In this document: in pieces, positions 24,757-36,904 of the stretch
Layout: each line of letters starts with the position of its first letter
Numbering within the stretch: position 1 is the stretch's first letter
NCBI GenBank assembly: GCA_025449115.1
Contig: JAHLKC010000030.1
Location: 62,001-126,000 of the forward strand
DNA: 64,000 bases
DNA from: Chytridium lagenaria
Lineage: Eukaryota > Chytridiomycota > Chytridiomycetes > Chytridiales > Chytridiaceae
Direction: 5' to 3'
The notes under the pieces: generated by a model
What the model was told of the DNA's origin: nothing
Databases searched by the model: none
Seen by the model: only the letters and a program-made list of their open reading frames with translations
Program-made: the position numbers and the translations under genes

Positions 24757-27700
24757 TCAATCCCCAACAATCCCATCCGGAGACCCCACAATTTCAGCAT
24801 TAGGAAGAACACGATTGCTATGTTGATCTAATCCCACATTGTACCCAGCTTCCCCGTTTGGTATAAAGCACGACTGTATAGCAGGACTGATCTGAGCTCC
24901 ATACCAAGGCGACGGATGTCCGTGAAAAGGGTGGGATAGAAAACCCTGTTGAGAAGACGCGTCATATGTATTCGTATTATGGGTCATATGTTCTGCCGCC
25001 AGCCTTGAACTCAATGCAATTTCATCCATCTGATTGCTATGGAATTCTATGCCGTCGCAAGGCAATTCTGAGCTTTCAGAGCCCACGGTGCTATGAGTTG
25101 GTCTTTGGTCGAGTTGCCACGACTTGGAGTGGGGTGATATGCCAAATGGTTTTCCACTGGAAGCCGTATGAGAAGTATCTGATGACTCCACATTGGGAAA
25201 ATCAAATATCACGTCTGACCCATTCGGGTATGTGTGCAAAATCTCCATATCACCTCCAATCCCGTGTATGGGTGAAATGTCTGGGCTCAAAAGATGATTT
25301 AGGTAGTTTAACGGTGGTGCAACGGAAAGTGCCATCTCGTTTCTAGTGGATCCCAATGCCGCGAATATACCTGCAGCACCTGGTGAAGGATTTGTTGATG
25401 GTGAAAGGAGCGAGAGGCCTGAAAGCGTTTCTGTAAAGGAGGAAGCGGGAGATGCAGTCACCCACGAAGATGCAGACGAGCTCCTGGTTCTCTCGTCGGC
25501 AAAGAAGGATGATGAAGGGGAATCAAAGATGGGTGGTGTCGCACCACTTGAAATGGAGGAAGTTGGCGTCACGAGGGATGAGAAACGACTGCGTCTGAGT
25601 GGATATTCTCGTCCACCTGCGATGGATGAAACTGAGCTTGTTCCACTAGAGGAGCCACCACCAGCCGTTGACCATCGTGAAAGCATTGCTCTTGCTACTT
25701 CTCCAATGGGTGCATGATTCTCATCAGTAGCATCTTGAGACCATATTGAATGGAGCGATCCCGAAAGAGTGCGGGCGTGATTTTTGGAGCTTTGCGTCGC
25801 CGTCTGAATTCCAGAGCCGGGAAGGACTTGACGGTAAGGCTCTCCAGTGTACGTTGATGAAAATCTTCTTTTAGCGCGCATTGGGAGCGCGTTTCCCGCA
25901 CCCGCGACAGTTTTTGCCGTTGAGAAAAATGGTGAAGCCGCGGCTGCTGGGAGAATAGCGGGGGAGGACACGCTGTGTGAATGAACCCAAGGAGTTGACG
26001 GAATTTCATCTGTAGAACGAAAGTTTGTGGATGGGCTCATCAGACCAAGGTTTGATGTCCCGTGTGAAAAGCACTCAGCTTCGTTAAAAGTTTGACTTAT
26101 TTTTCCAGAATCCAATGAAGGTGGATATTGACACGTGAAATCCATGCCCTTGCCTTTAATCTCCTGCTCCAAAGTTTCAAATGAATCCCCTATGAAATCT
26201 GCAGTCTCGTTCATGGGTTTTGACTGTCTAAACTGCGATGAACCCTCCAATCTCGGGCCTTCATCTGTTGAAAGCGGCCCAAAATCAATGGCGGATGATG
26301 TCCCAATAGATGGCATAGCTGTGTAGGTATCAGGCTGATGGGTTGCAAAGCTAGATGCCATGGCGACCGCTTGCCTCATCACGATCTCGCCTGAATGCGA
26401 GAACCGTCTCCATCGCTTAGCCGCGGACGTTGTAGAAGAGGTGACGGCAGCAGCAGTTGCGGGAGACGTGTACAAGGCTGCCAAAGACAAGGAAAGACGT
26501 GATGAGGGGCTTAAAGCGGCTATTCTTGGAGATGCCGTGGATGAATTCCCATTGTCCAGGTCCAAGCCGTGCCTATGGTACGCTAAATCTTCCAATTTAA
26601 AGGAGAGGGATGGGCTGTGTGTAGGTGCTGAAAATATGTGTGATTCATCTACACCGTGGAGATTCAAGTCGGATGTGTCAATTTTGTAGTCAGTTTTCCC
26701 AACCGCGTTTTGTAATGCTTGCTGAGTGCCATCGCTCTCTTCAGTATAAATTTTGCAGGCTCCCATTTCAACGTCAGTTGGATCGGCATTTTCTTGCTTA
26801 AACATCATACACTCGTCCATCTCCATCTCCTTAAAACTGTTCACTTCATCAGAACCTGATGTTCGCCTTGACGGTGACCCCATATTTGAATTCATATCTT
26901 GCGAAAAGCTTTCACTCATCGCTTCTAAAATTAATAAGTTATCTATGATATCCTGCACAACAAACCCAAAGATTCGGAATACGAAATTCCAAGAAGCCCT
27001 GCCATGCTGTCGACATCAATAGACTCCATCTCCCTTCCCGTAGTGTTTCCATGCAGCAGATGCTGATCGAAATCCGTATGTACCGGCATTTTGACCATCA
27101 TCTCCGTCAAGTATATTCAAAGTAGTCACAGAATCCCGATGCTCCAGAGATTGATCCACTGTTTTCTGAAACATCGGAAAAGTACCCGACGCCGACCTTT
27201 CCGATAAAACTGCGGTTGAATGTTGTTCTAATGACTGGCTTGGATATGCCATTATTGGTCGCGCTGTCTTCACAGGAGATGTCGATCCTGAAAGAGATCT
27301 TGAAGATATTGAGAGCGCAGGCGATGATTGTTGGGGGCCGACAAGGGTATTTGCTTAGCTTCCGTATTGATGCCTGGCGTTGAGCCTCCTCCGTCATTTA
27401 GTGCCAATTCTGTTTCTTCAATCAATTCGTCGTAGAGCTTTTTGATCAACGTTGAAGTGATGGGCTGATCAGGAATAATCTTACTAAGAACCGTTCTCCA
27501 CAGAGCATGCATTTCCACCGTGTTGCGAGAAAGGCGTTTTAAAGTCCTGCATATCCTTTCGCGGTGTGGTTGCTGTTCAATGGGAAAGCATTCCAGTTGC
27601 TATAAAAAAACAAAATCCAAGAAGCGAGGTCCGTTAGTAATTGGATAGAAATATAAGCATTTAAAACACATTAAGGAAGTAGCAATCCAAGAATTTTTGA

Positions 27701-28663
27701 CCCATCAAATACAAAATGATTTATACCTTTAAAACACTTGCACAGTCAAGCAATCGGTACTTTTTGAAGAAGACTTTATCAGAACCAACATCAAATCTAC
27801 TAAAAGGAAGACATACCACTTGCGCACGGCTGACCTTCCACGTATTCTACAAAGCGGATAAACATCAAAGTTGGAGAATATTGAGTTAGTAATCACAATA
27901 AAACCACGGGAATTCGAAATATGATTGAATAAATTACGCGAAAGAATTTAAAACTACGACGGTGAATTAGGTTTACCTTAAAGTACACTTCAACACTCAA
28001 TCCCGTTGCTTTATACAGCTTTCTATGTACAATAGCGTGCATTGAAAGAACCGTGGAAATAAAAGCCGGTCGTCTTCTCAAAGCAATTTGCTCTTGATTA
28101 ATAGTTCCGGTACTTGCAGCACCCTTTTTGCTGGAGGTTCCAGACTTGGATCCATCACCAAGTTTCCCATGAGTGGCATTTCGTTCCGCTATCAAACGAT
28201 CTTTGTCCCTGTCCCTTTCCTCCTGTGATAGAACAGCGGGATCCATTTTCGCCTCTTCATCCCAAAGGTTTTGAAGGTCTCTTGACGAAAAACCGCTGGG
28301 AATGCTGATGTCTGTGGATCGAGCACCCGCGGGTGGAGAAAGAAGCGGGTGCCTTGTGAAAGATTTGTTCAAAGAAGCAATGGAGTTGGACTGTATCAAG
28401 ATGTGCGGACTGGATGTGTGATGAAGAAATAGGTCTGAAGCATGTCGAAGTGCAGGCGAGACACCGCTTGGAAGCCCAGCAGAAACGTTTAAGCTGGAGG
28501 CTGGCGGTGGTAGAGGAGGTAGATTCGGAGACGATAAAGCGTTGGGAGATGAATGGATATGGGTGAGGGCTGGTTGCCATTGACTGTGAGGTTTTGGCGA
28601 TGTGTCTTTCTGCAAGCCGCCGGGGGGTGGTCCCAGCTCCTCACTAAACGCCAAGGAAGACAT
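24757..28663 (-). CDS. Large Ser-rich putative regulator with a bacterial-like N-terminal helical domain
   Basis: Not assigned to a named family. Read from MSSLAFSEELGPPPGGLQK at 28663: a low-complexity Pro/Ser N-terminus, then a conserved globular block spliced over about four introns. The block reads RPAFISTVLSMHAIVHRKLY, GLSVEVYFKNTWKVSRAQVY, RLLDCASVLKQLECFPI, then HRERICRTLKRLSRNTVEM and LWRTVLSKI. A frame change near 27330 and an intron at about 26931-26975 lead into a long Ser/Thr/Pro-rich tail (733 residues in one open stretch, e.g. SSSASSWVTASPASSF) ending at 24757. The tail has acidic N-terminal and many SP/TP sites, as in transcription regulators. The whole could be more than one gene; I favour one because strand, composition and splice sites are continuous. 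Confidence 0.5.
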
Positions 28664-29494
28664 TTGATGGTGGAATCTGGGGGCTGTCTAATCACTCTTG
28701 CTGATGTTTATTGTCAACGATTCCTAGACTCCAACTCTGATCCAAACTGAACAAAAGGTCGCTGCTGATTGCTGTTTTCTGCCAAACAGTGATCAAACAG
28801 GGATCAAAGTGTGCCGACACCGATTGCTACTGCTGAGTGGCAAAGAGGTGTGAAGCATCTAACTGACACCAACAAGACCCACTTTCGCTCTCTTTCTTCC
28901 GATATTTGCAATTGTACCAATGTCGCGTTCCCCGCAAAAGCCCCTGAAACTGTCGGACTTCGAATTTTTTCAAGTGGCGAAGGTAAATAAAAAAACAGAA
29001 GATCGACCCAAGTGGACCCCAACTTTCAGATTTTGGGCCAACTTCAGAAGCACCCAAATGTTTAAGCGAAAAACCGAGATCTAAAATAAATGATTCCAAG
29101 TTTCTGCGAATACTGAGTTGGTCTCTAATGAGGCATTTAATAACAACTTACAGTCAGTTGTTCTAGTTTCTCAACAACTTCTTGAGTGAATACACATAAT
29201 TATTTAAAATATCTCCCACCGCATTTTTAATTCTCTCTATACAGTCTCTCTGATGCATTGACGCAAAACAGTTTAATGATGAAGGTCAGATGGAAGACCA
29301 TATTGGCGTGACCTGCTTCTCTATATGTATTTATTCGACATGAAGACAGAACAAATACACCACTTCCACCCCTCTCCTTGCTCATGGAGAGTGGTGCCAT
29401 TCAGTTAGGGGAGTCAGTTTATTGTTATTCCACAGGGATTCTGATGATTCCTTTGGAAACTCTTTTTTTTTTTTTCCCTGACAATTTTTCCAAT
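28664..29494. other. Divergent spacer between putative regulator and MATE gene
   Basis: No conserved coding sequence or RNA gene was recognised. The stretch should hold both promoters. A T-run (about 29463-29475) lies just upstream of the MATE start. Confidence 0.4.
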
Positions 29495-31555
29495 ATGCCA
29501 AACTCTCAATCAATGCCTTCGTCAGTATCAAAGGGCCAACAGGGAAACCGTCATGATGAGACAACTCCCCTCCTTGCCTCCGAATCCCGCTACGATCCTC
29601 CAAGATCTGTCACCAGCTTTCCTTCATCAAATACTTTACCTCCCCCCTACTCTTCTCAAGACGGTGTATCCGATCCAAATGATCTTGGACCCCAGGACTT
29701 TGATGATGTTCTAAAGACAAAGGAGATCCTTGTCGAGGTAAACAAAACGATATAACCTTTTTTATGCCTACGAGCATCGCATTGGAAGATCTATTAACAT
29801 AACAAATTACATTCTGTAGGCTAAAGCGTTAATTCCATTCTCATGGCCAGTTTCTGCTGGTTATATTTTACAAAACTCTATTTATATGGCTGCCATTTTC
29901 TCCCTGGGTCAGTCATCTACACAAGCTCTTGCAGCTATGGCTCTCTGCGCTTTATTCTGTAACGTTACCGTTATAGTATAGGGATTGGGTACGGTTATTT
30001 CATATCCTCCCCTTTGATATTTTTTTATCTGACACATCCCTTTTCGTTAGTATGGCCTCTGCACTGGATACTCTTTGCTCACAGGCTTACGGCGAGGCAT
30101 TGAAAGGAACCGTTTACAAGACAGAGCTAGGGTTCGAGTCAATTTCTCCTATCAACTTTTATTAAACAACGGGTGACCTCTAACATACATTTTAGACGTC
30201 ATCTGCAGCGAGGGCTCGTAGTAATGCTATCGATGACTCTTCCTATTATAACCTTGTGGCTTTTCACGGAGCCTCTCCTTCTCCTTACTGGCCAGGAGGC
30301 TGGTATTGCTGCTCTGTCAGCAACCTTTGTGAAATGTATGATCCCCGGGCTCATTCCTTACTTCATCGCGGAATGTATCAAGCGTTTCCTTCAGAGTCAA
30401 GGCATCATGTCCGCCGCTATGGTGGTTATTTTGGTAGTTTCTCCTATCAACTTGTTTCTTCAGTACATGCTCGTGTGGTCTCCTTGAATATCGGGGTTAT
30501 TGGTGCCCCAATCGGCATATCCATCTCGTACACTATTCTTTGTATTTTCATGATCCTATATGTGAGATACGTCAATGGCAAGGAATCTTGGGAGGCTTTG
30601 AGTACAAGGAAGCTTTCGAGTGAGTCGCCCTTTATCCGCATTTTGACGTATTAATATTTACCTGCTTTAGCCTCCCCAAGATTTGGACGTTTATTAAACT
30701 CGGAACTCCTGGTATTGCCATGACTGCCTCTGAATGGTGGGCGTTTGAAATCGTGGCTTTGGCAAGTGGTCTTCTCGGAGAAAGCTACCTTGCGGCACAG
30801 ACAATTGTTCTCAACACTTGCAGTTTGACTTACATGATCCCTCTCGGATTCGGCATCGCTGCAACCACCCGCATTGGAAACTCTCTTGGAGCCGGGTGCC
30901 CGAATCGTGCTAGAACGTCGGCGTATGCTGCTATCGCTGTTGGTCTCATGCTGGCTTTCTTCAACTCCACGCTGCTCTTTATCGTAAAGGATCAGTGGGG
31001 ATACTTGTGACCAAGGACCCTTCTGTTGTTGAAATTGTCGCTTCAGTTCTCCACTTGCATCAGGTAGGCCTTTTTTCTTTTACTTGTGGAGCTTATAGGC
31101 CATTATTATCCGGTTTTCTCTGACTACCTTTTTTCTATGTCATAAGTCTTCCAGCTGTCAGATGCCGTGGGTGCCGTTAGTGGTGGTATTCTTCGTGGTA
31201 TCGGAAGACAAGATCTTGGCGCCTATCTCAACATCTTTGCCTACTATTTCATGGGCCTTCCTGTTGGACTCTATGGTAATTCATTTTTTTTCATACCGTT
31301 ACTCTTTTTTTTTCTCTGCACTATTCTATTCTTAACAATTCTGTACAGCATGCTTTAGTTTGAAGCTTGGACTCCTTGGATCTGGTTGGGTCTTTCAGTT
31401 GGCCTCATTACAGTGAAGCTTGGTGCAACTCGTCATCATTTACCGCACAAATGAAACTTGAAGCGCAGAATGCGCACGACAGAGTTAATGCGGGATTGAT
31501 TTCTCCAGGAGACGAAGCGGGTGTCCCGATTCAGGATGAACCCCTTCACAGTTGA
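29495..31555 (+). CDS. MATE-family efflux transporter
   Basis: Multidrug and toxin extrusion proteins are 12-helix antiporters that export organic cations using a proton or sodium gradient. A hydrophilic N-terminus (MPNSQSMPSSVSKG) contains TTPLLASESRY, a dileucine-type sorting signal common in vacuolar proteins. MATE motifs follow: PVSAGYILQNSIYMAAIFSLG, SALDTLCSQAYGE (family QAxGA region), CIKRFLQSQG, GTPGIAMTASEWWAFEI, GFGIAATTRIGNSLGAG (family VGNxLGAG) and GAVSGGILRGIGRQDLG. About six introns of 50-80 bp split the gene. A one-base frame change occurs near 31005-31015. The tail exon (31367 on) reads in a shifted frame at its end, so the last residues are uncertain. Confidence 0.88.
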
Positions 31556-31950
31556 TTATACTATTTAATTATCGTTGTTATGTTTTGCACCTCTCACTCC
31601 TGCATTTGTTTGCTCAAGCGCACTGTTGAATTTTATTCTCGTTACCTATCTTGTTTGGTGCACCTAAAAGGACCATATTATTAGCCATTCTGTTAGCCTT
31701 CTTTCGTAACATTTCATCTCATGTTGAACAAAAACACTCATTAATATATTAGCACTCGTGTACTTGTGATCAGATATATTTTGCCTTTAAATGCACTATA
31801 CCACTTATCACCACTTTTTTTTGTATGTGAAAATAGGGTCAATTACCGTTTTACGTACATCTTATTTACTTTTCCAAGGTGAAAGATAAAAAATTAAAGA
31901 GAAAAGGCATGGCCAATCGCAACCTTGATAATATATGGTGAGAGACAAAC

Positions 31951-31958
31951 TATATATA
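31951..31958 (+). promoter_or_regulatory. TATA-like element upstream of SLC41 gene
   Basis: TATATATA lies 84 nt before the SLC41 start codon in an otherwise gene-free stretch (31556-32034). Position and sequence fit a core promoter element, but no transcript data support it. Confidence 0.3.
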
Positions 31959-32034
31959 TTGGTGTCACAGAGTTGAACAAAAAACAACAGACGCACCTCC
32001 TCGCTGTATCCAACCATCCTTCTCGCCCGAAAAC

Positions 32035-33985
32035 ATGATCCGTCAACGAGCAGGCCGAGATATCGTCACCCGACCTGACCAACAAGTATCAATGCTAGAA
32101 GACGGGAACATGCCCATTTCCACATCACCGAATTCCGTAACAGCCATCACAGCCTTACTCAATCAAGGCGCTGGACTTCATCATGAGTCTTCACCAGCCT
32201 TTCTCGCAACACCGCCGACTTCTCCACCTCGACGATCCAGTGCTTACATGAAGAAAATACATCCACATAGCGCTATGCACACATTTAAGGATAAACCAGT
32301 TTCGTATGCGGTTGGAGGGGGAGCGCGTGGACAAGCGGGGGTGAAAACTGTAGAGGATGGAGAGTCGGGATGGCTTAAGCTTATAATAGAGGTTTGATTG
32401 CGATGTCCAAGTGATGAGTTAATCCAAATAGGCATTTCCTTCTGTTCTTCTTTCTATGGGCGGTTTAATGTTAACAGGAGCGTTACTGGATTCCCTTCAA
32501 AGTTGGCTCGTGTTTCAAAACATTTCCGAACTCTTTATCCTCGTCCCTACGCTTCTCGGACTGAAAGGAAACCTAGAAATGAATCTCGCATCACGTCTCT
32601 CAACAGCAGCAAATCTAGGGCATTTAGACCATCCCAGTACAAGATGGAAATTGGTTTTTGGGAATATTGCTCTCCTCCAGGTAACAAATGATGTTGACGA
32701 CAACACGCGTCCTTATATTGCGGCATCCATTTAGATTCAGTCTGCTTGCGTGTCTGGTCTTGCCGCCGTGTGGAGTTTAACATTGGGGGGGTTGTTTCAT
32801 GGGAAATGGAATACGGCGGCAGAGACGGCTTTGATCTGTTCGGCGGCTATTATTACGGCTACAGCGGCAAGTTTGGCTTTGGGAACGATGATGTGTGGGA
32901 CTGTTATTATATGCCGACTGGTGAATGTGGATCCCGATAACATTGGTAAGCTAGTTTCAACCCGTATAAATTCGGTTTTGAACATCCTTAATATAATATT
33001 CACGTTCATTTTGTTTCTATTGATAGCAACGCCGGTTGCGGCAAGTATGGGTGACCTTATCACCCTGATCATGCTCGCAGGAGTCTCGACGGGTCTTTTT
33101 TCTATAATGGGTGAGTCGGGGGGCTTTCCAGTGGTTTCTGATAGTCCATTTGTGTTGAAATTTAAATCCTCTTTCATTGTTAGATACACCTGGACCCGTT
33201 ATAAGCGTTGTATTCATTCTCAGCTGTCTACCTCTATGGGTCTGGATTGTGCTTCGCAACGAATACGTCCGGGATGTGCTTAACTCGGGGTGGTCTCCAC
33301 TTCTCGCCGCCATGTCCATATCCTCCTTTGGTGGTCTTGTTCTTGAAAAATTCATTGAAAAATTCATTGGATTAGCTGTCCTTATCCCCGTGATGAATGG
33401 TAACGTCCATATCCTTTCTTATCTCTTACACATCTTAGGTATTTGCGGTAACCTTGCATGCATCTATGCATCAAGGATATCGACTAAATTGCATCAGTAT
33501 CCCACTGGAGTTGTTGGGAACGCGGAGGCGTGGGATCCTGCGCCTTTTGCGTTGTTTGCGATCAGCGTTCCTAGTCAGATGTTGTTTTTAGCGGTGGTTG
33601 CGATTTTGAAACTGGGAGGTACAGTTGTGACTTTTCAGTTTATTGGTGCATATATGATGGCGTGTTTGGGATTGGTAAGGCAATTTTGTTATAGTTTTCT
33701 CCTTTTTCTTTTGGCGTTTGCTTGTTCTTGCCGTCATTTTTTTTTATAGCTGTGATATACATTTATTTATCATTGGCTTTCCTGTAGGTGTCGTTTCTTT
33801 TGTTCATGACGTTCAGGCTTTGTCTATTTTTATGGTCAAGAAAACTTGATCCCGACAATTACATTTTTTCGCTCATCACTTCTTCGGGAGACGTGGCAGG
33901 AACCGCGCTTATTGTTGCAGGGTTTCATATCCTGGTATGGTTAGGAGAAACGTCAAGACTGGTTTCCCGAGAAGGCGCAAAGTGA
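32035..33985 (+). CDS. SLC41/MgtE-type magnesium transporter
   Basis: SLC41 proteins carry two MgtE-like membrane domains and move Mg2+ across plasma or organelle membranes. A hydrophilic N-terminus of about 120 residues (Pro/Ser-rich, with ATPPTSPPRRSS) precedes the first domain: LVPTLLGLKGNLEMNLASRL and STAANLG, the SLC41 signature, then the acidic helix MGDLITLIMLAG. The second repeat shows GLAVLIPVMNG, an intron, ICGNLACIYASRISTKLH, and the acidic SGDVAGTALIVAG near the end. Both repeats keep the GNL and D-(L/V) metal-path motifs. Six or more introns split the gene (about 32397-32433, 32686-32733, 32944-33026, 33111-33181, 33401-33439, 33675-33788). Confidence 0.9.
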
Positions 33986-34394
33986 ACGCTGTCTTTTTTT
34001 TTTCGCTTACATCTCACTACCCCCCTGTAAAGGCTATTCGCTTTACGCTAGATCACCTGTTCCCTTTTATATCGTTTTTTTTTTGCTGCGTTTCTCTGTA
34101 ACGCTTCACATTGTGTTGTTAGAAAAGTTAGAATCATTATTTATTAAGCGGCTGTATGAGACATCAATATATTATTATGTTGGTTGTTCATTCGAATTTA
34201 AGATAGGCATTCAACGCCTCCGTTTCAAAGGTTAAAACGAACGCAAAGAATGGTAGAAAATGAAGGTTATCACAAAGGTTAAAACATTCCACTCAAAAAT
34301 CGTAAAGAGTACAAAGATTTTAAAAAAAAGTCAAAGTGAATGGCACGTATATGAAACGTATAAAAAGGTGTTAAGGGCGTAAGATGCGCCGTCA
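33986..34394. other. Convergent spacer between SLC41 and LtrA-like genes
   Basis: T-rich and A-rich 3' flanks of two converging genes. I see no gene or RNA in it. Confidence 0.4.
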
Positions 34395-36904
34395 TTAGTC
34401 CACAATCGTTATAGGCTGAACCTCCTTCTTATACAAATCCTCCACTACCTCCTTCCCGTCATCCTTCACATCCTCCACCACCACAGACTCAGCCTTCCCA
34501 CTCTCCCCCTCTTTCGCTTGTCTCCTCTTCCTCTTCCTCTTCTCCTTCTTCCCAGGCTTCCCAGAAACCAACCTCCCCCACTCCTCCACAACCGTCAACC
34601 CAACACAAAGCCCCGCAGCCAACACCAACATCCCAGTCGCCTTCAACCCCTCCCCCCACAAAGCCACCACCGGCGCAAACACAACCGCCACCAAGAGTCT
34701 CACCAACATCCTCCCCCGTTTCGCCAACTTGGGTCGCGCTTTAGGTTCATACGATTTATGGGTGACCCCTAGCAACGCTAGAAAGAAAAGGGAGGCAGAA
34801 AGACCACCCATGAGCGCCCATCTGAGACCGGCATCCACGGTAGAAAAGGGTTTACCGACGGTTTTAATGCCATTGAGGTCCTTTGTGAGCGTTAAACTGA
34901 TGACTTTGCTCATGGCTGCACCGCCGAGAACAATCGAGAGGTGGAAGGGGTAGTGAAGGGTTGTCCACATGACGGCTGCCGGGACGGATCGACGGAGTGC
35001 ATGGGTATATTGACGGGACCCATCGACTTTACAAAAAAAAAAAAAAAAAAAAAGTTTAAGAAATGAGGGTAGTTCAAGGGTGGTGACGCTCACCGTTGTA
35101 ATAGAGCCATTGTAAACTGATAGATACGAGCAATCCAGCAGCAGTGGTGACATAAGACCATGAAAAGGTTGAAGTATAAGAATCCCACAGAATATTGACA
35201 ATGACTTCTCCCAACATGATGATGGTAAAGAACCCAAACCGTTCAATGTAATGCTCGATATTAAAGGCAACGCGATACCGTGACCATTCTATGGGCGTCA
35301 CGCGTCGAATCACCAAGACAAGAAGGTTTTGGAGAAGGTGTTCGGCGGCAAAGGCGGTCCACCACAATGCAGGGATGTAGGATTGGGGAAGGAAGAGGGA
35401 GATGAGGTAAAAGAGACTGCCGAGAAGGGTGACGCTGATGAAAATAGAGACAGAGAAGGAAAATTCCGGGGCTGTCCAGTAAATTCTGAGATGCATGAAA
35501 ATAAAGAGTTAAGAATGACAGTTGGTATCAGACTCTCACCTGCAATGTGAGATAATGTAAAGCGCTCTTGCGATCAATACAGTGATTAAAAAGATGTTGG
35601 CAGTGTTGGACTCGCCTTCCGTAAACTGATAGGCAAATCATTAGAATCGAGTAACTCGCCGTTGAGATTGAACGTACCACATTCTCAATATTCAAACCCA
35701 TCCCGGCAGTCAAGATCATCTGAATCCAAGTGTAGACCTTAAAGTACATGTCATATGTAGCGAACCGATTAGAGTGATGGTGTATTAGGATCCAATGCAT
35801 CCACACTGGTGTAAAGACCAGTGCAAACTTGTTTACATCACTAAAAGTAAGCGAGCTGACTTTGATATACGATTCTAACAACAAGATTAATCGCCATTAT
35901 TGGGTAGGGTGGTAGAAACCTGATCGGGAGATGGTGGAAATGAAAATGAGGTCCAAAAAGAGTTCGTCCCATGTGACTTTTCTGGGAGTACGTTCACGAT
36001 GCAACACGTCGCCGACAAAATACTGAAGAGGTCGTACTGAACAAAATATATGATCGTGATTATCCTCAACCATACGATCGTAAAGTCTGATTTTGGCTTC
36101 CCCAAACTCTTCTTTACTGAAATGCTCATGGCCCTCTCCGCCTTTATGTGTTGCTCCGTCTTCACCGTCACGATAGATTTCATGGTGATGGTGCTGATGA
36201 TGGTTGTGATGCTGATGATCCTTTTCATCAAATGTGACGTTTCTCTTTAAAGGTCCTGATGACTTTTTATGCATATGATGATGATGATGATGATGGTCGT
36301 TTGAAACAAGCGTTGATGTGGCAGTGATCTCGTCCAATGCCGCCGTCACATGAGGTTCGTACGCAGAGAGAGGAGGAGCAATCTCCATCGAAGCCCACAA
36401 GGGGTCTGACCATGGATCCGATCCAAACGCAGGTGCCAGCGGAAGAGACTCTTCTCTACTACTGCCACCACCATCTCTCTTTCTTTCCCTAGATCTCTCT
36501 GGTTCCGCACTTCTGGATCTTGCCCTCCGCCCTCTACTATTACTTCTCCTCTCAGCATGGCTTCTTCGGTCTCGGCTCCGTTCCCTTCCCCTCAGTTGGA
36601 GTTCATCTTCAGGTGGTGCAAGACCATGGGACACATTCAAGTCCCCAAAGCTTTCAAGATCGGGACCAAGGGCAGCAGCATCTGCATTAATGACGTCACC
36701 GAGAAACGGGTTGAGCTCTAGGTCGCTGGCTGTTACGACATTGTGAACGTTTTGAGAGCAATCTGAGCAGGATGAGGAGGCTTTAGAGTTTCTGCTGATG
36801 GTTTCGGCAATGGGAGCTGCAGGGTCAAAGGATGCCGATGGAGCCGAGAATGCGCCCAGACTCGATTTCCTCAGACAGGCGCTACTGCTCGTTTGGCCAT
36901 CCAT
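34395..36904 (-). CDS. LtrA-family (low temperature requirement A) membrane protein with His-rich N-terminus
   Basis: LtrA-like proteins are multi-helix membrane proteins named from Listeria; their function is not established, and fungal copies are common. The minus-strand product starts MDGQTSSSACLRKSS and has a hydrophilic N-terminal region of about 300 residues. This region includes an Arg/Ser/Glu-rich stretch (RRSNSRGRRARSRSAEPERS) and two His clusters (NDHHHHHHHMHKK and HQHHNHHQHHHHE). The family core follows: PRKVTWDELFLDLIFISTIS, then about ten hydrophobic helices across introns, including FGFFTIIMLGEVIVNILW, which matches the conserved GExxI helix. The C-terminal tail is basic then acidic (KPGKKEKRKRKRRQ). 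One intron carries a 21-base A run on the plus strand (T run in the transcript) just before its acceptor. Confidence 0.82.
35033..35053. repeat. A21 homopolymer inside an LtrA-gene intron
   Basis: Twenty-one consecutive A on the plus strand; in the minus-strand transcript this is a T21 polypyrimidine tract a few bases before the splice acceptor. Its length is likely variable and error-prone. Confidence 0.8.

Noticed and set aside
25346..25717. Plus-strand 123-residue open frame opposite the Ser-rich regulator
   Set aside because: It mirrors the Ser-rich codons of the minus-strand gene, giving an artificial Glu-rich peptide, and shows no family similarity.
24757..26958. The 733-residue Ser-rich open stretch as a stand-alone gene
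   Set aside because: An intron (GTTTGT...TTTTAG) just upstream joins it to further coding sequence on the same strand with similar composition. A single larger gene is more likely, although not proven.
30120..30140. GGTTCGAGTC resembling a tRNA B box
   Set aside because: It lies at a splice junction inside the MATE gene, and no A box or cloverleaf arms were found around it.
34518..34772. Plus-strand Pro/His-rich open frame
   Set aside because: It is the complement of the Lys/Glu-rich C-terminal tail of the LtrA-like gene and has no independent support.
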